Assembly (NCBI RefSeq): GCF_003259695.1
Contig: NZ_PZJH01000001.1
Location: forward strand, 62,001-126,000
DNA length: 64,000 nt
Direction of reading: 5' to 3'
DNA from: Macrococcus epidermidis
GTDB lineage: Bacteria > Bacillota > Bacilli > Staphylococcales > Staphylococcaceae
Shown here: one piece after another, positions 8,637-16,659 of the stretch
How positions within the stretch are numbered: position 1 is the stretch's first letter
Layout of the letters: every line of letters starts with the position of its first letter
Position numbers and translations under genes: made by a program
Notes under the pieces: model-generated
What the model was told of the DNA's origin: nothing
Seen by the model: the letters and a program-made list of their open reading frames with translations, nothing else
Databases searched by the model: none

Positions 8637-9164
8637 AAAATTGTAACTGCAAATGCAGTTACAATTTTTTAATTGGATTTTTATCCTATCCAATAGGAGA
8701 TTAAATTCTTCTTGATTAGCAGGTGCGATAAATCGATCCAGTTCGTCTTTAAAGTTATTAAAGATACTATCGATATTTAGTACATCTTCACCAAGTTCGG
8801 GTTTACTTTTTAATAGTAATGCGCCTTTGAATATAAATTTTAAAGTGACACCTTTTGTGACACTTCTAGTATTTGTGAATTTAGGTAAGAGGTGTTTATA
8901 GCTATCTATTGATTTTTGTAACTCATCACTTATTTGTACTCTTAATCGAAGTTCTTTGACTTCTTCAGGTTGAATATACCTTAATTTGATTGAATTATCA
9001 TCGATAACTTTCTTCCAGTTACTTATTGCAGCAATATCTTCAATTGCTTTTGAAATCACCATTGCTTGTGTCATATTTGTTTTTGATTCTTCTTCATATT
9101 TTTCTTTCAATAATCGGAAGTATTCATGTGTTTCTATTGAAATTCTTACTTGAAAGTAGTCCAT
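8613..9164 (-). CDS. tandem ribbon-helix-helix-like protein
   Basis: A 183-residue protein with two similar segments, each a beta strand followed by two helices: residues 2-45 (FQVRISIETHEYFRLLKEK onward) and about 71-118 (LRLRVQISDELQKSIDSYK onward). Each resembles a ribbon-helix-helix DNA-binding unit, so it may be a repressor carrying both halves of a dimer in one chain. The last 15 residues (CNCICSYNFLIP) come from translation through the hairpin at 8635-8670, suggesting a truncated or extended C-terminus. ATG 9164 follows AAGGATG. Confidence 0.55.
   Translation of the reverse strand: MDYFQVRISIETHEYFRLLKEKYEEESKTNMTQAMVISKAIEDIAAISNWKKVIDDNSIKLRYIQPEEVKELRLRVQISDELQKSIDSYKHLLPKFTNTRSVTKGVTLKFIFKGALLLKSKPELGEDVLNIDSIFNNFKDELDRFIAPANQEEFNLLLDRIKIQLKNCNCICSYNFLIPKNLI
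8635..8670. terminator. bidirectional hairpin inside convergent gene tails
   Basis: Two perfect 17-base arms (8635-8651 and 8654-8670) flank a two-base loop, with A and T runs at the ends so that it can terminate both strands. The leftward gene's frame continues through it and stops at 8613. Confidence 0.9.
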
Positions 9165-9252
9165 TTATATCATCCTTATAACGTAATTCATGTCTTAAGT
9201 GTATTATAAATAGTGCCACTTTACAAAGAAGTTTATTTTTAAGTATTATTTT

Positions 9253-9288
9253 CAAAAAAAAATAAGCTCTCACTTTTAAAGGCTTATC
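9253..9288 (-). terminator. leftward terminator of HsdM-like gene
   Basis: Read leftward, ATAAGC (9287-9282) pairs with GCTTAT (9267-9262) and is followed by nine T. Confidence 0.75.
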
Positions 9289-9299
9289 TGACTTGCATA

Positions 9300-10136
9300 T
9301 TAATTAATAATTCTATTGAGTAATCTCATTTTATTATCAATTTGGTTCTCTAACTGAGCAATTTCATCTCTAATATCTTCTATTTGCACTTCTTTTATTC
9401 CGTCTATATTTTCTAACTCATCATTTTTAATATACTTAGCAATATTTAAATTAAAGTTATTACTATCAATTTCATCAAGTGAAGCAACATAACTTATCTT
9501 TTCGATATTTACTCTATCATTTATGATATCATTCACTTTTTGCTTCAATTGATTTAATGTAGTAGAGCCATTAATGTAATTTTCAATAAAAGTTGAACTA
9601 TCTATAAATAAAATATCATTTTGCTGTCTATTCTTTTTAAATATTACGAGACATGATTGATGTCTAAAGGTAGATCCTACGTTTTTAGGAAGTGCGATAA
9701 TTGTATCTATCACATTTTCTGTTTCCACTAAATATTGTCTAACTACCGCTTCATTTATCATTCTATACAAAGGTCCTTGTCCCATACAAATTACCATCAA
9801 GCCATTTTCATCTAACTGTGATAATCCATTTTGAATATATGCCCATTCACCTCTATGTTGGGTAACTAATTTACCTGGTTCACTAAATCGATTATCATTC
9901 AGTAATTCTTTTGCCGGATTCCATGACATCTGGGTATCAAAAGATGAAATAATTGTATCCACTGTTTCACCTTCCACTACTTTTTTAAGCCATTTATCAC
10001 TTTGAAATTTGCGAAGTTTGATGTTTTCACTCGATACACCTTGTAAAAATAATAAAGCATAAGTATGATAAGCACCTCCCTTGACACGAGATAAATTCGT
10101 GCCAGGCATCACATCCACCAATTCACCTAAAATCAT
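9300..10136 (-). CDS. degenerate HsdM-like (N6 adenine methylase) protein with TRD-like N-terminus
   Basis: The protein has 278 residues against about 500 for HsdM. The first 40 residues (ILGELVDVMPGTNLSRVKGG) look like the start of an HsdS target-recognition domain. Residues 60-195 follow the C-terminal half of HsdM: DTII..., NDNRF, WAYIQNGLSQLDENGLMVI, VIDTIIALPKNVG and CLVIFKKNRQQN. The NPPF/Y catalytic motif expected near residue 64 reads SSFD, and the SAM-binding half is absent, so it should be inactive as a methylase. The C-terminus is a helix like the HsdS spacer. Start 10136 fits the AGGTGA site better than 10154. No hsdR is nearby. Confidence 0.65.
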   Translation of the reverse strand: MILGELVDVMPGTNLSRVKGGAYHTYALLFLQGVSSENIKLRKFQSDKWLKKVVEGETVDTIISSFDTQMSWNPAKELLNDNRFSEPGKLVTQHRGEWAYIQNGLSQLDENGLMVICMGQGPLYRMINEAVVRQYLVETENVIDTIIALPKNVGSTFRHQSCLVIFKKNRQQNDILFIDSSTFIENYINGSTTLNQLKQKVNDIINDRVNIEKISYVASLDEIDSNNFNLNIAKYIKNDELENIDGIKEVQIEDIRDEIAQLENQIDNKMRLLNRIIN

Positions 10137-10272
10137 TAACTCACCTAATTTCATTAAAGCTTATTGAATTAATTATCCTTTATTCTATCGATTAAATGGA
10201 ATGATTAATCCATACATTGCTGAATAGTCATTGTTTTTTCCGATGTCCTAATATTATATTAACTATATTTAG

Positions 10273-10310
10273 TTGCAAAAGTTATCTTTTGTGATAAAAT
10301 ATTATCACAA
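10273..10310 (+). promoter_or_regulatory. promoter with overlapping 22-bp palindromic operator
   Basis: TTGCAA (10273-10278) and TAAAAT (10295-10300) are 16 bases apart. The palindrome TTGTGATAA-AATA-TTATCACAA (10289-10310) covers the -10 box. A repressor bound here would block the acidic-protein/phosphoesterase/Clp unit. The ribbon-helix-helix-like protein at 8613-9164 is one candidate, by proximity only. Confidence 0.6.
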
Positions 10311-10353
10311 GGACGTAAATAATAACATTATTCTCAAAATGGAGGTAATAATT

Positions 10354-10527
10354 ATGTACAATGAAACTGAAGAACTGGAAGCACTATTGAAAAAGGAAGA
10401 AGAGGAGGCAGAATACCGAGAAAAGCATGGATTGTTCGATCCTGAAGCTGCAGATTTTTGGGAAAACGAAGAGCTTTGTAATTATACTGAAGAAGAGAAA
10501 GGCGAAATATTTGATGGTATAGATTAA
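10354..10527 (+). CDS. small acidic protein
   Basis: A 57-residue, highly acidic, probably helical protein (MYNETEELEALLKKEEEEAE at the start, EEEKGEIFDGID at the end) behind GGAGG. I recognise no family. It is the first gene after the palindromic operator and stands 38 bases before the phosphoesterase frame. Its acidity and first position would suit a regulator, inhibitor or nucleic-acid mimic of the following proteins; this is inference. Confidence 0.65.
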   Translation: MYNETEELEALLKKEEEEAEYREKHGLFDPEAADFWENEELCNYTEEEKGEIFDGID

Positions 10528-10565
10528 CCATCAAATAGCTTTTCTTATTTAGAGGAGGATTTATC

Positions 10566-11105
10566 ATAATTTATTTTATTTCTGACACCCACTTTTATCA
10601 TAAGAATATAGCTGAATCACGAGGATTAACTGTAGAAGAAATGAATACGCTAATGATTAATAATTGGAACAATATCGTTAATGAAGACGACGAAGTTTAC
10701 ATTTTAGGTGACTTATTCTATCGTGCGACTATTGAACAAGCCAATGAAATATTAAATAATTTGAATGGTACAAAACACTTAGTGATTGGAAATCATGATA
10801 AACACTACTTAAAAAGAAAAGAATTTAATAAACATCACTTTAAAACAATCAAAGATATTATTGAATTCAACTATGAAGGTTATCACTTCTTCTTATGTCA
10901 CTATCCTGTCATTGATTGGAATAGAAAACACTATGGATCAATTCATCTATATGGACATATTCATGATAATATATCATACGAATCTATCCTTGGGCCTCAA
11001 TCAATAAATGTCAGTGTGGAATTAATTGAATACACTCCTATATCAATAAATAAAATTATAGAAAAAATTACTGGTTTTACGAAAAGATATTCATATTCTC
11101 ATTAA
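10566..11105 (+). CDS. metallophosphoesterase with ATA/ATT start
   Basis: A 179-residue YfcE/phage-type metallophosphoesterase. Motifs include FISDTHFYHKN at the N-terminus, ILGDLFYRA, IGNHDKHYLK, LCHYPV and YGHIHDN. The first motif lies well upstream of the first ATG (10641), so the gene must begin earlier. GAGGAGG at 10551-10557 is followed by ATC ATA ATT TAT TTT ATT TCT GAC, and a normal start would read MIYFISD. The ATA at 10566 sits exactly where ATG is expected; ATT 10569 is the alternative. Either translation is weak, or this is a start-codon mutation. The ClpC-like gene follows. Confidence 0.75.
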   Translation: MIYFISDTHFYHKNIAESRGLTVEEMNTLMINNWNNIVNEDDEVYILGDLFYRATIEQANEILNNLNGTKHLVIGNHDKHYLKRKEFNKHHFKTIKDIIEFNYEGYHFFLCHYPVIDWNRKHYGSIHLYGHIHDNISYESILGPQSINVSVELIEYTPISINKIIEKITGFTKRYSYSH

Positions 11106-11153
11106 TTTTATAATAAATTTATAATAATAGAAAAATAAACGAGGTGATGTTTA

Positions 11154-13799
11154 ATGGCTAAAGATTTAGTTGGATTTTGTGAAAGTATGTCCTTTAAAGT
11201 TACGAGACAGTGTAATGAAGTGTTCAACAAGCTTAAAGAAAACAAAGATTTAAAATTAATTCAAACTCAAGATTTATTATTAGCTATGGTTGAAACGCTA
11301 GATACTGGAGCTGGTTATGCATTAGGTAAACATTCAATAACCAAGTCAATGATTAAAGACGTTATTGATTCAGCAACTAGATGCAATGAAAGATTACCAA
11401 TCGTCATAGAAGAACCTGAAAATACTTTTGGTGCAAAAAGAAGATATGAAGATGCTGTAAAAAAACAGCCTGCTCAAATATGTGATGAAGGAATTTCAGA
11501 CGTAAAGATTAATGGTATTGATATACAAGTTTCCAAATATGTATTAGATGCATTCTTGTATGCTGAAGATATGCGAACACAAAACGATCCGCTGAGAGGC
11601 ATAGATACGTATTGGTTATTAATGGGTTTAGCTCAAAATAATCAATGCAATGCTTTTGCGATAATCAACAAACTGATGATCACTAAGGCGCAATTAACGG
11701 TAGAAGGACTTGAAAATCATTTCAGTGCAAGAATTGGCTTTTATAGCGAGCGCCGTGATGGGAAAATGGCGGATACAATTGAAGAAGAAAAAAATAAACA
11801 GAATCGTATGAACCATAAACTACAAAATCCTGATTATTCATTATTAAATGACTTAGCAGCAGATATCACTGAGCTTGCACGAAAGGGTGAACTGCCTAAA
11901 GTTATAGGTCGAGAAGATGAGCTAAAACAAATAGAATTCGTTTTGTCTCGACGCAATAAAAATAACATTGCTTTAATTGGACCTGGTGGTGTAGGTAAAT
12001 CTGCAATTGCCGAAGGATTAGCAGTAAAGATTGTAAATGGAGAAATGCCTTCTCTTCAAAATAAGCGAATTTTACAATTTAGTATGACAGATTTTAATCA
12101 TATAACTGGTTCATATACAACGAATTCAGAAATTACACTTCGTTTTATGGAAGAGATGAAACGCGAACGAGATGTGATTCTATTCATAGATGAAATTCAT
12201 ATGTTGGGTAACAATAAGTGGCTGACAGATACTTTAAAACCTATGATGGCACGTGGTGATTTTAGAGTTATTGGTGCCACGACACCGAATGAATGGGCCA
12301 TGTATATCGGTAGTGATAGTGCACTTGTGAGACGGTTTGAAATTGTAGAAGTGGATGAACCGTCAATTGAAGCAACAATTGAAATTGTAAGTAATACGAT
12401 TCATACTTATGAACATTATCATCGTGTAAAAATTAATAGCGATATTATTGAAACGAGTGTTCATTTGGCACACAAATATTTGGAACATGAAAATATGCCA
12501 GATAGTGTGTTTACGCTGATAGATAACGCCAGCACGATTTGTAAGCTAGAGGCGGGAATTGTTAGTCAAATGGATAAAGAATATATTGACAATTTAAATG
12601 AATTAAAAGGCGAACTTGAAGCTTCTAAACAAATCGAGTTCAACGAATTAGCAATTGAAGTGGTACGTGAGAAGATTGAAATTCTTCAATCTGAATATAA
12701 TAAAGCACGAAACGCTAACGTTGAGGGAGACTATGAATTAATCTTAACAAAAGACCACTTGAAAGAAGCGATTGAATACAAGTCTGAGAAGACTGTTCGT
12801 GAATTTGATTTACTAGATTATGTTGCACGTGAACATCAGGTGTTTAACAACTTGAAATCACTTGTAGGTAAAATGAATAAAAGCGTTATTGGTCAACCTG
12901 AAGCAGTGGAGGCGGTGGCACAAGCTGTTATTCGAAGTAAAACAGGGTTTAGAGATAATACAAAACCAGCCGGTGTGTTTATGTTCTTAGGCACTACAGG
13001 TGTTGGTAAGACAGAAACGGCAAAAGTACTAGCAGAGTTGCTGTACGGTGATGATGAAGAAATTGTGAGATTTGATATGTCAGAATATCAAATGCCACAT
13101 GAAGTATCTAAATTGATTGGAGCACCACCAGGTTATATTGGATACGGTAGTGGTGGTTTATTAACAAATGCTGTTAAAAAGAATCCAAAAGCCATCATTC
13201 TTTTCGATGAAGTTGAAAAAGCAAATGAAAAAGTATTTGATACGTTGCTTCAAGTATTTGATGATGGTCGTTTGACAGATGGGCAAGGTAAGACGGTAGA
13301 TTTTACTGAAACAATTATTATATTAACTTCTAATTTAGGGGCTAGTTCAATACGTAAAGAAAAACATGTTGGGTTTGGTGCTGTTGAGCCTTCTGAATTA
13401 GATTATCAGGTTGTTCAAACGAAATCTAAAGAAGCAGCACAAGAATTCTTCAGACCAGAATTTTTAAACAGGATCGATGAAATCATTACTTTCAAACCCT
13501 TCGGTAAAAAAGAAATATTTACAATTACAAAATTATTAGTGGAGAAAGAGATAGAGAAAATAGAAGCAGCAGGCTACACTGCTTACTTTGATGATACTGC
13601 GGTCCAGTATATTGCCGATACTTATTATGATCCGACAAACGGATCACGACCGATTAAGCGTGGTATAACGAAATCAATACAAAATAAATTATCAAGCTTA
13701 CTGATTAATGGCCAATTACAAAAAGGCAAACATATTCACATCACCTCTGATGGAACTGATATTCAAATGGCAGTTGAAACTGTTAAGGAGGTGAGTTAA
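11154..13799 (+). CDS. ClpC-like AAA+ ATPase (accessory)
   Basis: An 881-residue class I Clp ATPase. The N-terminal 190 residues contain two divergent Clp-N repeats. AAA1 has GPGGVGKS (276-283), ILFIDEIH (342-349) and an RR arginine finger near 384. A short coiled M domain lies near 465-525. AAA2 has GTTGVGKT (613-620), IILFDE (681-686) and sensor-2 GSRP (830-833). VGF at 739-741 matches the ClpP-docking loop of ClpC, so it could feed ClpP. No CtsR operator is seen upstream. The divergent N-domain and its place behind phosphoesterases mark it as a specialised unfoldase, not the housekeeping ClpC. Confidence 0.85.
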   Translation: MAKDLVGFCESMSFKVTRQCNEVFNKLKENKDLKLIQTQDLLLAMVETLDTGAGYALGKHSITKSMIKDVIDSATRCNERLPIVIEEPENTFGAKRRYEDAVKKQPAQICDEGISDVKINGIDIQVSKYVLDAFLYAEDMRTQNDPLRGIDTYWLLMGLAQNNQCNAFAIINKLMITKAQLTVEGLENHFSARIGFYSERRDGKMADTIEEEKNKQNRMNHKLQNPDYSLLNDLAADITELARKGELPKVIGREDELKQIEFVLSRRNKNNIALIGPGGVGKSAIAEGLAVKIVNGEMPSLQNKRILQFSMTDFNHITGSYTTNSEITLRFMEEMKRERDVILFIDEIHMLGNNKWLTDTLKPMMARGDFRVIGATTPNEWAMYIGSDSALVRRFEIVEVDEPSIEATIEIVSNTIHTYEHYHRVKINSDIIETSVHLAHKYLEHENMPDSVFTLIDNASTICKLEAGIVSQMDKEYIDNLNELKGELEASKQIEFNELAIEVVREKIEILQSEYNKARNANVEGDYELILTKDHLKEAIEYKSEKTVREFDLLDYVAREHQVFNNLKSLVGKMNKSVIGQPEAVEAVAQAVIRSKTGFRDNTKPAGVFMFLGTTGVGKTETAKVLAELLYGDDEEIVRFDMSEYQMPHEVSKLIGAPPGYIGYGSGGLLTNAVKKNPKAIILFDEVEKANEKVFDTLLQVFDDGRLTDGQGKTVDFTETIIILTSNLGASSIRKEKHVGFGAVEPSELDYQVVQTKSKEAAQEFFRPEFLNRIDEIITFKPFGKKEIFTITKLLVEKEIEKIEAAGYTAYFDDTAVQYIADTYYDPTNGSRPIKRGITKSIQNKLSSLLINGQLQKGKHIHITSDGTDIQMAVETVKEVS

Positions 13800-13861
13800 T
13801 TCTAGAATTAGAAATGGTATGTTTCAAGAATTACATGTTATTTATAGTAAATACACATTAA
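13799..13861 (+). pseudogene. stub of a fourth operon gene with ATT in place of ATG
   Basis: AAGGAGGTGA (13785-13794) lies at the end of the Clp gene, ideally placed for a start overlapping its TAA. There the sequence reads TAATT instead of TAATG. The frame from ATT encodes 20 residues, ILELEMVCFKNYMLFIVNTH, then TAA. The first half is like the start of SMC/RecF/SbcC-type ATPases. I interpret this as the remaining end of a deleted gene. Confidence 0.4.
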
Positions 13862-13933
13862 AGGTAAAAATTTATCAATAATAAAATGAGTAGTTTTTAC
13901 AGATTAAAAATATTTAACAAAGGAGATTTTATA

Positions 13934-14539
13934 GTGAATAAATTAATTAAAACTATCATTGCAGGTACGATTATTTTAACATCAGGTATCACAATTAACG
14001 AAGCGAATGCGAAAACGAGTAAATCTAGACCAAATTACTATAATTCAGCTGTAGTAAAGAAAGTAAAAGCAGGTACGTATGTATTTGACGGATTCAAATT
14101 AGGTGGGAGATTAGAAACATATTTAAATGATCCTGATTATGAAGAAGGTTTTGAAGGTCAAGTGAGACTTTATAACAGTAGGGTTGACATAGCAATTGCA
14201 GACCGCTATGACGGATTGGAAAATCCAAAAATTACCAGGGTGTTTGATAATAAGGCTGATGATAAAAATAAATTTGAGATGAAAAAAATGAGAAGGATTT
14301 ATGGTAAACCAATTCAAACTTTTAGAAGTGTAGATGTATATGCAGACGTATATAAGAATGTAGTATTTGTATATGATAGAGAGCATGATAGCAACCGTGC
14401 TTATCTACGATGTGTATTGTTTTATAAAATGAATAGTAAAGATAATGTAATGTTTAAGAAATATATACGATCTACTTTTAATAACAATTTTTCTTTCTCA
14501 TATCCAATTTCTACTGAGGATTTTAAATACCTTAAATAA
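13934..14539 (+). CDS. secreted protein with 'YGKP' module
   Basis: A 201-residue protein starting at GTG 13934 after AAAGGAG. The signal peptide ends at NEANA, so it is exported. The mature part carries MRRIYGKPIQTF near residue 120, the same 'YGKP' signature found in the 20416 and 45213 products and similar to BamE/SmpA-like modules. Those three proteins are about 200 residues long and look paralogous. No catalytic motif is visible. It is followed by a terminator. Confidence 0.7.
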   Translation: MNKLIKTIIAGTIILTSGITINEANAKTSKSRPNYYNSAVVKKVKAGTYVFDGFKLGGRLETYLNDPDYEEGFEGQVRLYNSRVDIAIADRYDGLENPKITRVFDNKADDKNKFEMKKMRRIYGKPIQTFRSVDVYADVYKNVVFVYDREHDSNRAYLRCVLFYKMNSKDNVMFKKYIRSTFNNNFSFSYPISTEDFKYLK

Positions 14540-14561
14540 AGCCCGTTTGATGGGCTTTTTT
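14538..14561 (+). terminator. Rho-independent terminator
   Basis: AAAGCCCG and TGGGCTTT form a stem, followed by a T run, directly after the stop codon. Confidence 0.85.
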
Positions 14562-14679
14562 CTGTAAAAAAAGTTAATTAATAAAAATATAATATGTAAC
14601 ATTTTTACTTTAATTGATATAATTTTATATATAAACGTGTATTACATTTAAATACAAATTAAACTATAGGAGTATAGAC

Positions 14680-15630
14680 ATGAAGAAAATCGTGAGTATT
14701 GCAGTGAGTACTTTTATTCTATTAGCAGGTTGTTCAAATGAATCAGCTGATTAAGCTAAAAAAAATGAAGATACTAAACCGAAATTTGAAAAAACAGAAG
14801 AGAAGTCTAGTGTTGAAAAGAAAGAAGTGACAGATAACAGTACAGAAACTGAAGAAAAAGTGGAATCAACAGAAAATAGTAATAGTGCAGTGAAAGTGGA
14901 AGATAAGGCAATAGATGCTGAAGATGATATAAATTTAGATGAAAAAACTAAGATCGCCTTAGCTTTCTTTGCTGATGGTATTGAAAATTATAGTTTAAAT
15001 GCTGAAGAGCTACTCACTGGAAAATACGTAAAGCAAGGCCCACAGGGTGAAGAAGCTAAACGAGTTTATAGAATATTATTAAGAGAAGAACAAGGTCCGA
15101 GTGATGCTAACGGCATGAAGTTTTATACTGTATATCCGAGTAAGGGAATGTTTAAATCTGTTGTAGGAATTAGTGATGAAGAAATTTTTGTTGCTGGTAC
15201 TCAAAATGATATTAATATTATTGATATTCATAATCCATCAAATGGAGTCTTAGTCAGCACGAAAGATTTGTATGAAAAGTATAAGAATAACTCGGCGTTA
15301 AAAGAATTGGCTGAAAAAATTGAAATTACGGATTTAAATCCTATGGAAAATGAAGCAACAAAATCAGAGTTTGATTTACATGAAAGTGCAACTGCTATGT
15401 TAACAGCTAAGCAAAATATGATTAATGAAGTATTAGCATTTGAAGGTGTTGAGTATTTTGAAGATTTAGGGCTGATATCGGATGATGTAAGAGTAAATGA
15501 AAATACAGGGGAGTTCACGCTTAATTTAAGAAATCAAGATTTAGAAAAAGTAGCTACATATAAGTTAGAAAATTCAGGAGTAGTGAAAATAGATCCACAA
15601 GGCAATAAGATGGATAAAGGATTTAAATAA
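14680..15630 (+). pseudogene. lipoprotein gene broken by an early nonsense codon
   Basis: ATG 14680 follows AGGAG and encodes a signal peptide with lipobox LLAGC, then reads SNESAD and TAA (14752-14754). The frame then stays open to 15630 as a Lys/Glu-rich linker and a 200-residue domain of unknown function (LAFFADGIENYSLNAEE near its start). The first internal ATG/GTG lacks a signal peptide, so the product could not be exported. One substitution (for example CAA or GAA to TAA) explains it. The intact length would be 316 residues. Confidence 0.8.
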
Positions 15631-15724
15631 GCATTAGTGAGTAGTAACAATTTATCTTCACATTTACTAACCATTTTTTGTCCACTCCGTTTGATATACT
15701 CTAATCAAATAGGAGGGGATTAAA

Positions 15725-15946
15725 ATGAAGAAAGTTTATTCAGGCATTCAAACTGCAATTTATAATAAAACATATGATTTAGATGAAGCGATCGCATTAA
15801 AATTTGGGAAAATTTATATTAGTGATGAATATGTCCTAATCAACAAACCGATAGAACTGAATCGCAATATTACTTTTGAAAATTGTGTCGTCATTTTAGA
15901 TGAGAAGGGCAGAATACTGATGAAATATTTTATCTACAATTTATGA
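15725..15946 (+). CDS. small hypothetical protein
   Basis: A 73-residue soluble protein after AGGAGGGG, beginning MKKVYSGIQTAIYNKTYDLD. No family recognised. The middle (IYISDEYVLINKPIELNRNI) resembles one turn of a parallel beta-helix. It might be a small complete gene or the front of a lost larger one. The tail overlaps the convergent 15934-16464 gene by 13 bases. Confidence 0.5.
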   Translation: MKKVYSGIQTAIYNKTYDLDEAIALKFGKIYISDEYVLINKPIELNRNITFENCVVILDEKGRILMKYFIYNL

Positions 15947-16464
15947 AAACCTCGTATAGCATTAATAATTTTTATTGCTATGTGAGGTTTTTTGATTATT
16001 TTTGATACACTTGTTTTCACGACTTTTGAAATCTTGTTATAATCTATCACTTCTAATTTTCCATCCATTAATTTCAATGTTAGCCATGGATATGACGGAT
16101 CTTCTTCATTAAAATCATGCATGCGACCGATGAATTCTTTGTCATGTGCTACTGTGACTTTTACAAGACTGTCTCCATGATGCCAGAGCGAAATATGATT
16201 CTCGTCTACGCTATAATCGATATCGATATTATGTTGGATGCGTTTGATATTTGTATAAAGATGATTCACCCAGTCTATTTTAAGTAATGTTTCTAAATCA
16301 TATTCATAGCCAAATTGTTCTTCGAGTATATGTTCAAAGTTATAGTCCAGCGTATTTTTAGCTAAATATAAGTCTTCTCCGATTAAATCTTTTAAGTTAT
16401 AAATATCATGTTCATTTAAAAAGTCACGATCTTTCTCGCGGTACGCAATAAATTTTGGTTCCAT
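15934..16464 (-). CDS. hypothetical protein, paralogue of the 21071-21529 product
   Basis: A 176-residue soluble protein. The N-terminal half contains EEQFGYEYDLETLLKIDWV, paralleling FSEFGYEFDPDEIEQIPRI in the 21071-21529 product. Both continue with a helix, a short beta region and a C-terminal strand (KLEVIDYNKISKV versus IVKINLDEIEYI). The family is unrecognised, but the pair shows it is a real duplicated gene family. ATG 16464 follows AAGGTGAT. Confidence 0.65.
   Translation of the reverse strand: MEPKFIAYREKDRDFLNEHDIYNLKDLIGEDLYLAKNTLDYNFEHILEEQFGYEYDLETLLKIDWVNHLYTNIKRIQHNIDIDYSVDENHISLWHHGDSLVKVTVAHDKEFIGRMHDFNEEDPSYPWLTLKLMDGKLEVIDYNKISKVVKTSVSKIIKKPHIAIKIINAIRGFHKL
15946..15993. 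terminator. hairpin shared by convergent genes
   Basis: AAAACCTC..TAGCA and TGCTA..GAGGTTTT pair across a 16-base AT-rich loop. T runs follow on both strands. It overlaps the tail of the leftward gene. Confidence 0.65.
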
Positions 16465-16659
16465 ATTATCACCTTGCTTTCTTTTTTATAATTGTAAATA
16501 TTAATAGATAAGCTGACAATTATTTATTATTAAACAAAATATTATGATAACCTAAAGTATCACCAATTAATCGAATAAATATTATCTTTATTTTATTTAG
16601 ATTGTATTTCCTATTTAAAACTATTAAACTAAAAGAAAAAACTGTAAAAGAGGTAAATT

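Noticed and set aside
12000-13799. Core housekeeping ClpB or ClpC
   Set aside because: The middle domain is too short for ClpB and the N-terminal repeats differ from housekeeping ClpC; no CtsR site is present.
14752-14754. Programmed readthrough or recoded stop in the lipoprotein gene
   Set aside because: No selenocysteine-like or readthrough context is visible, and TAA is the least leaky stop; a simple nonsense mutation is more likely.
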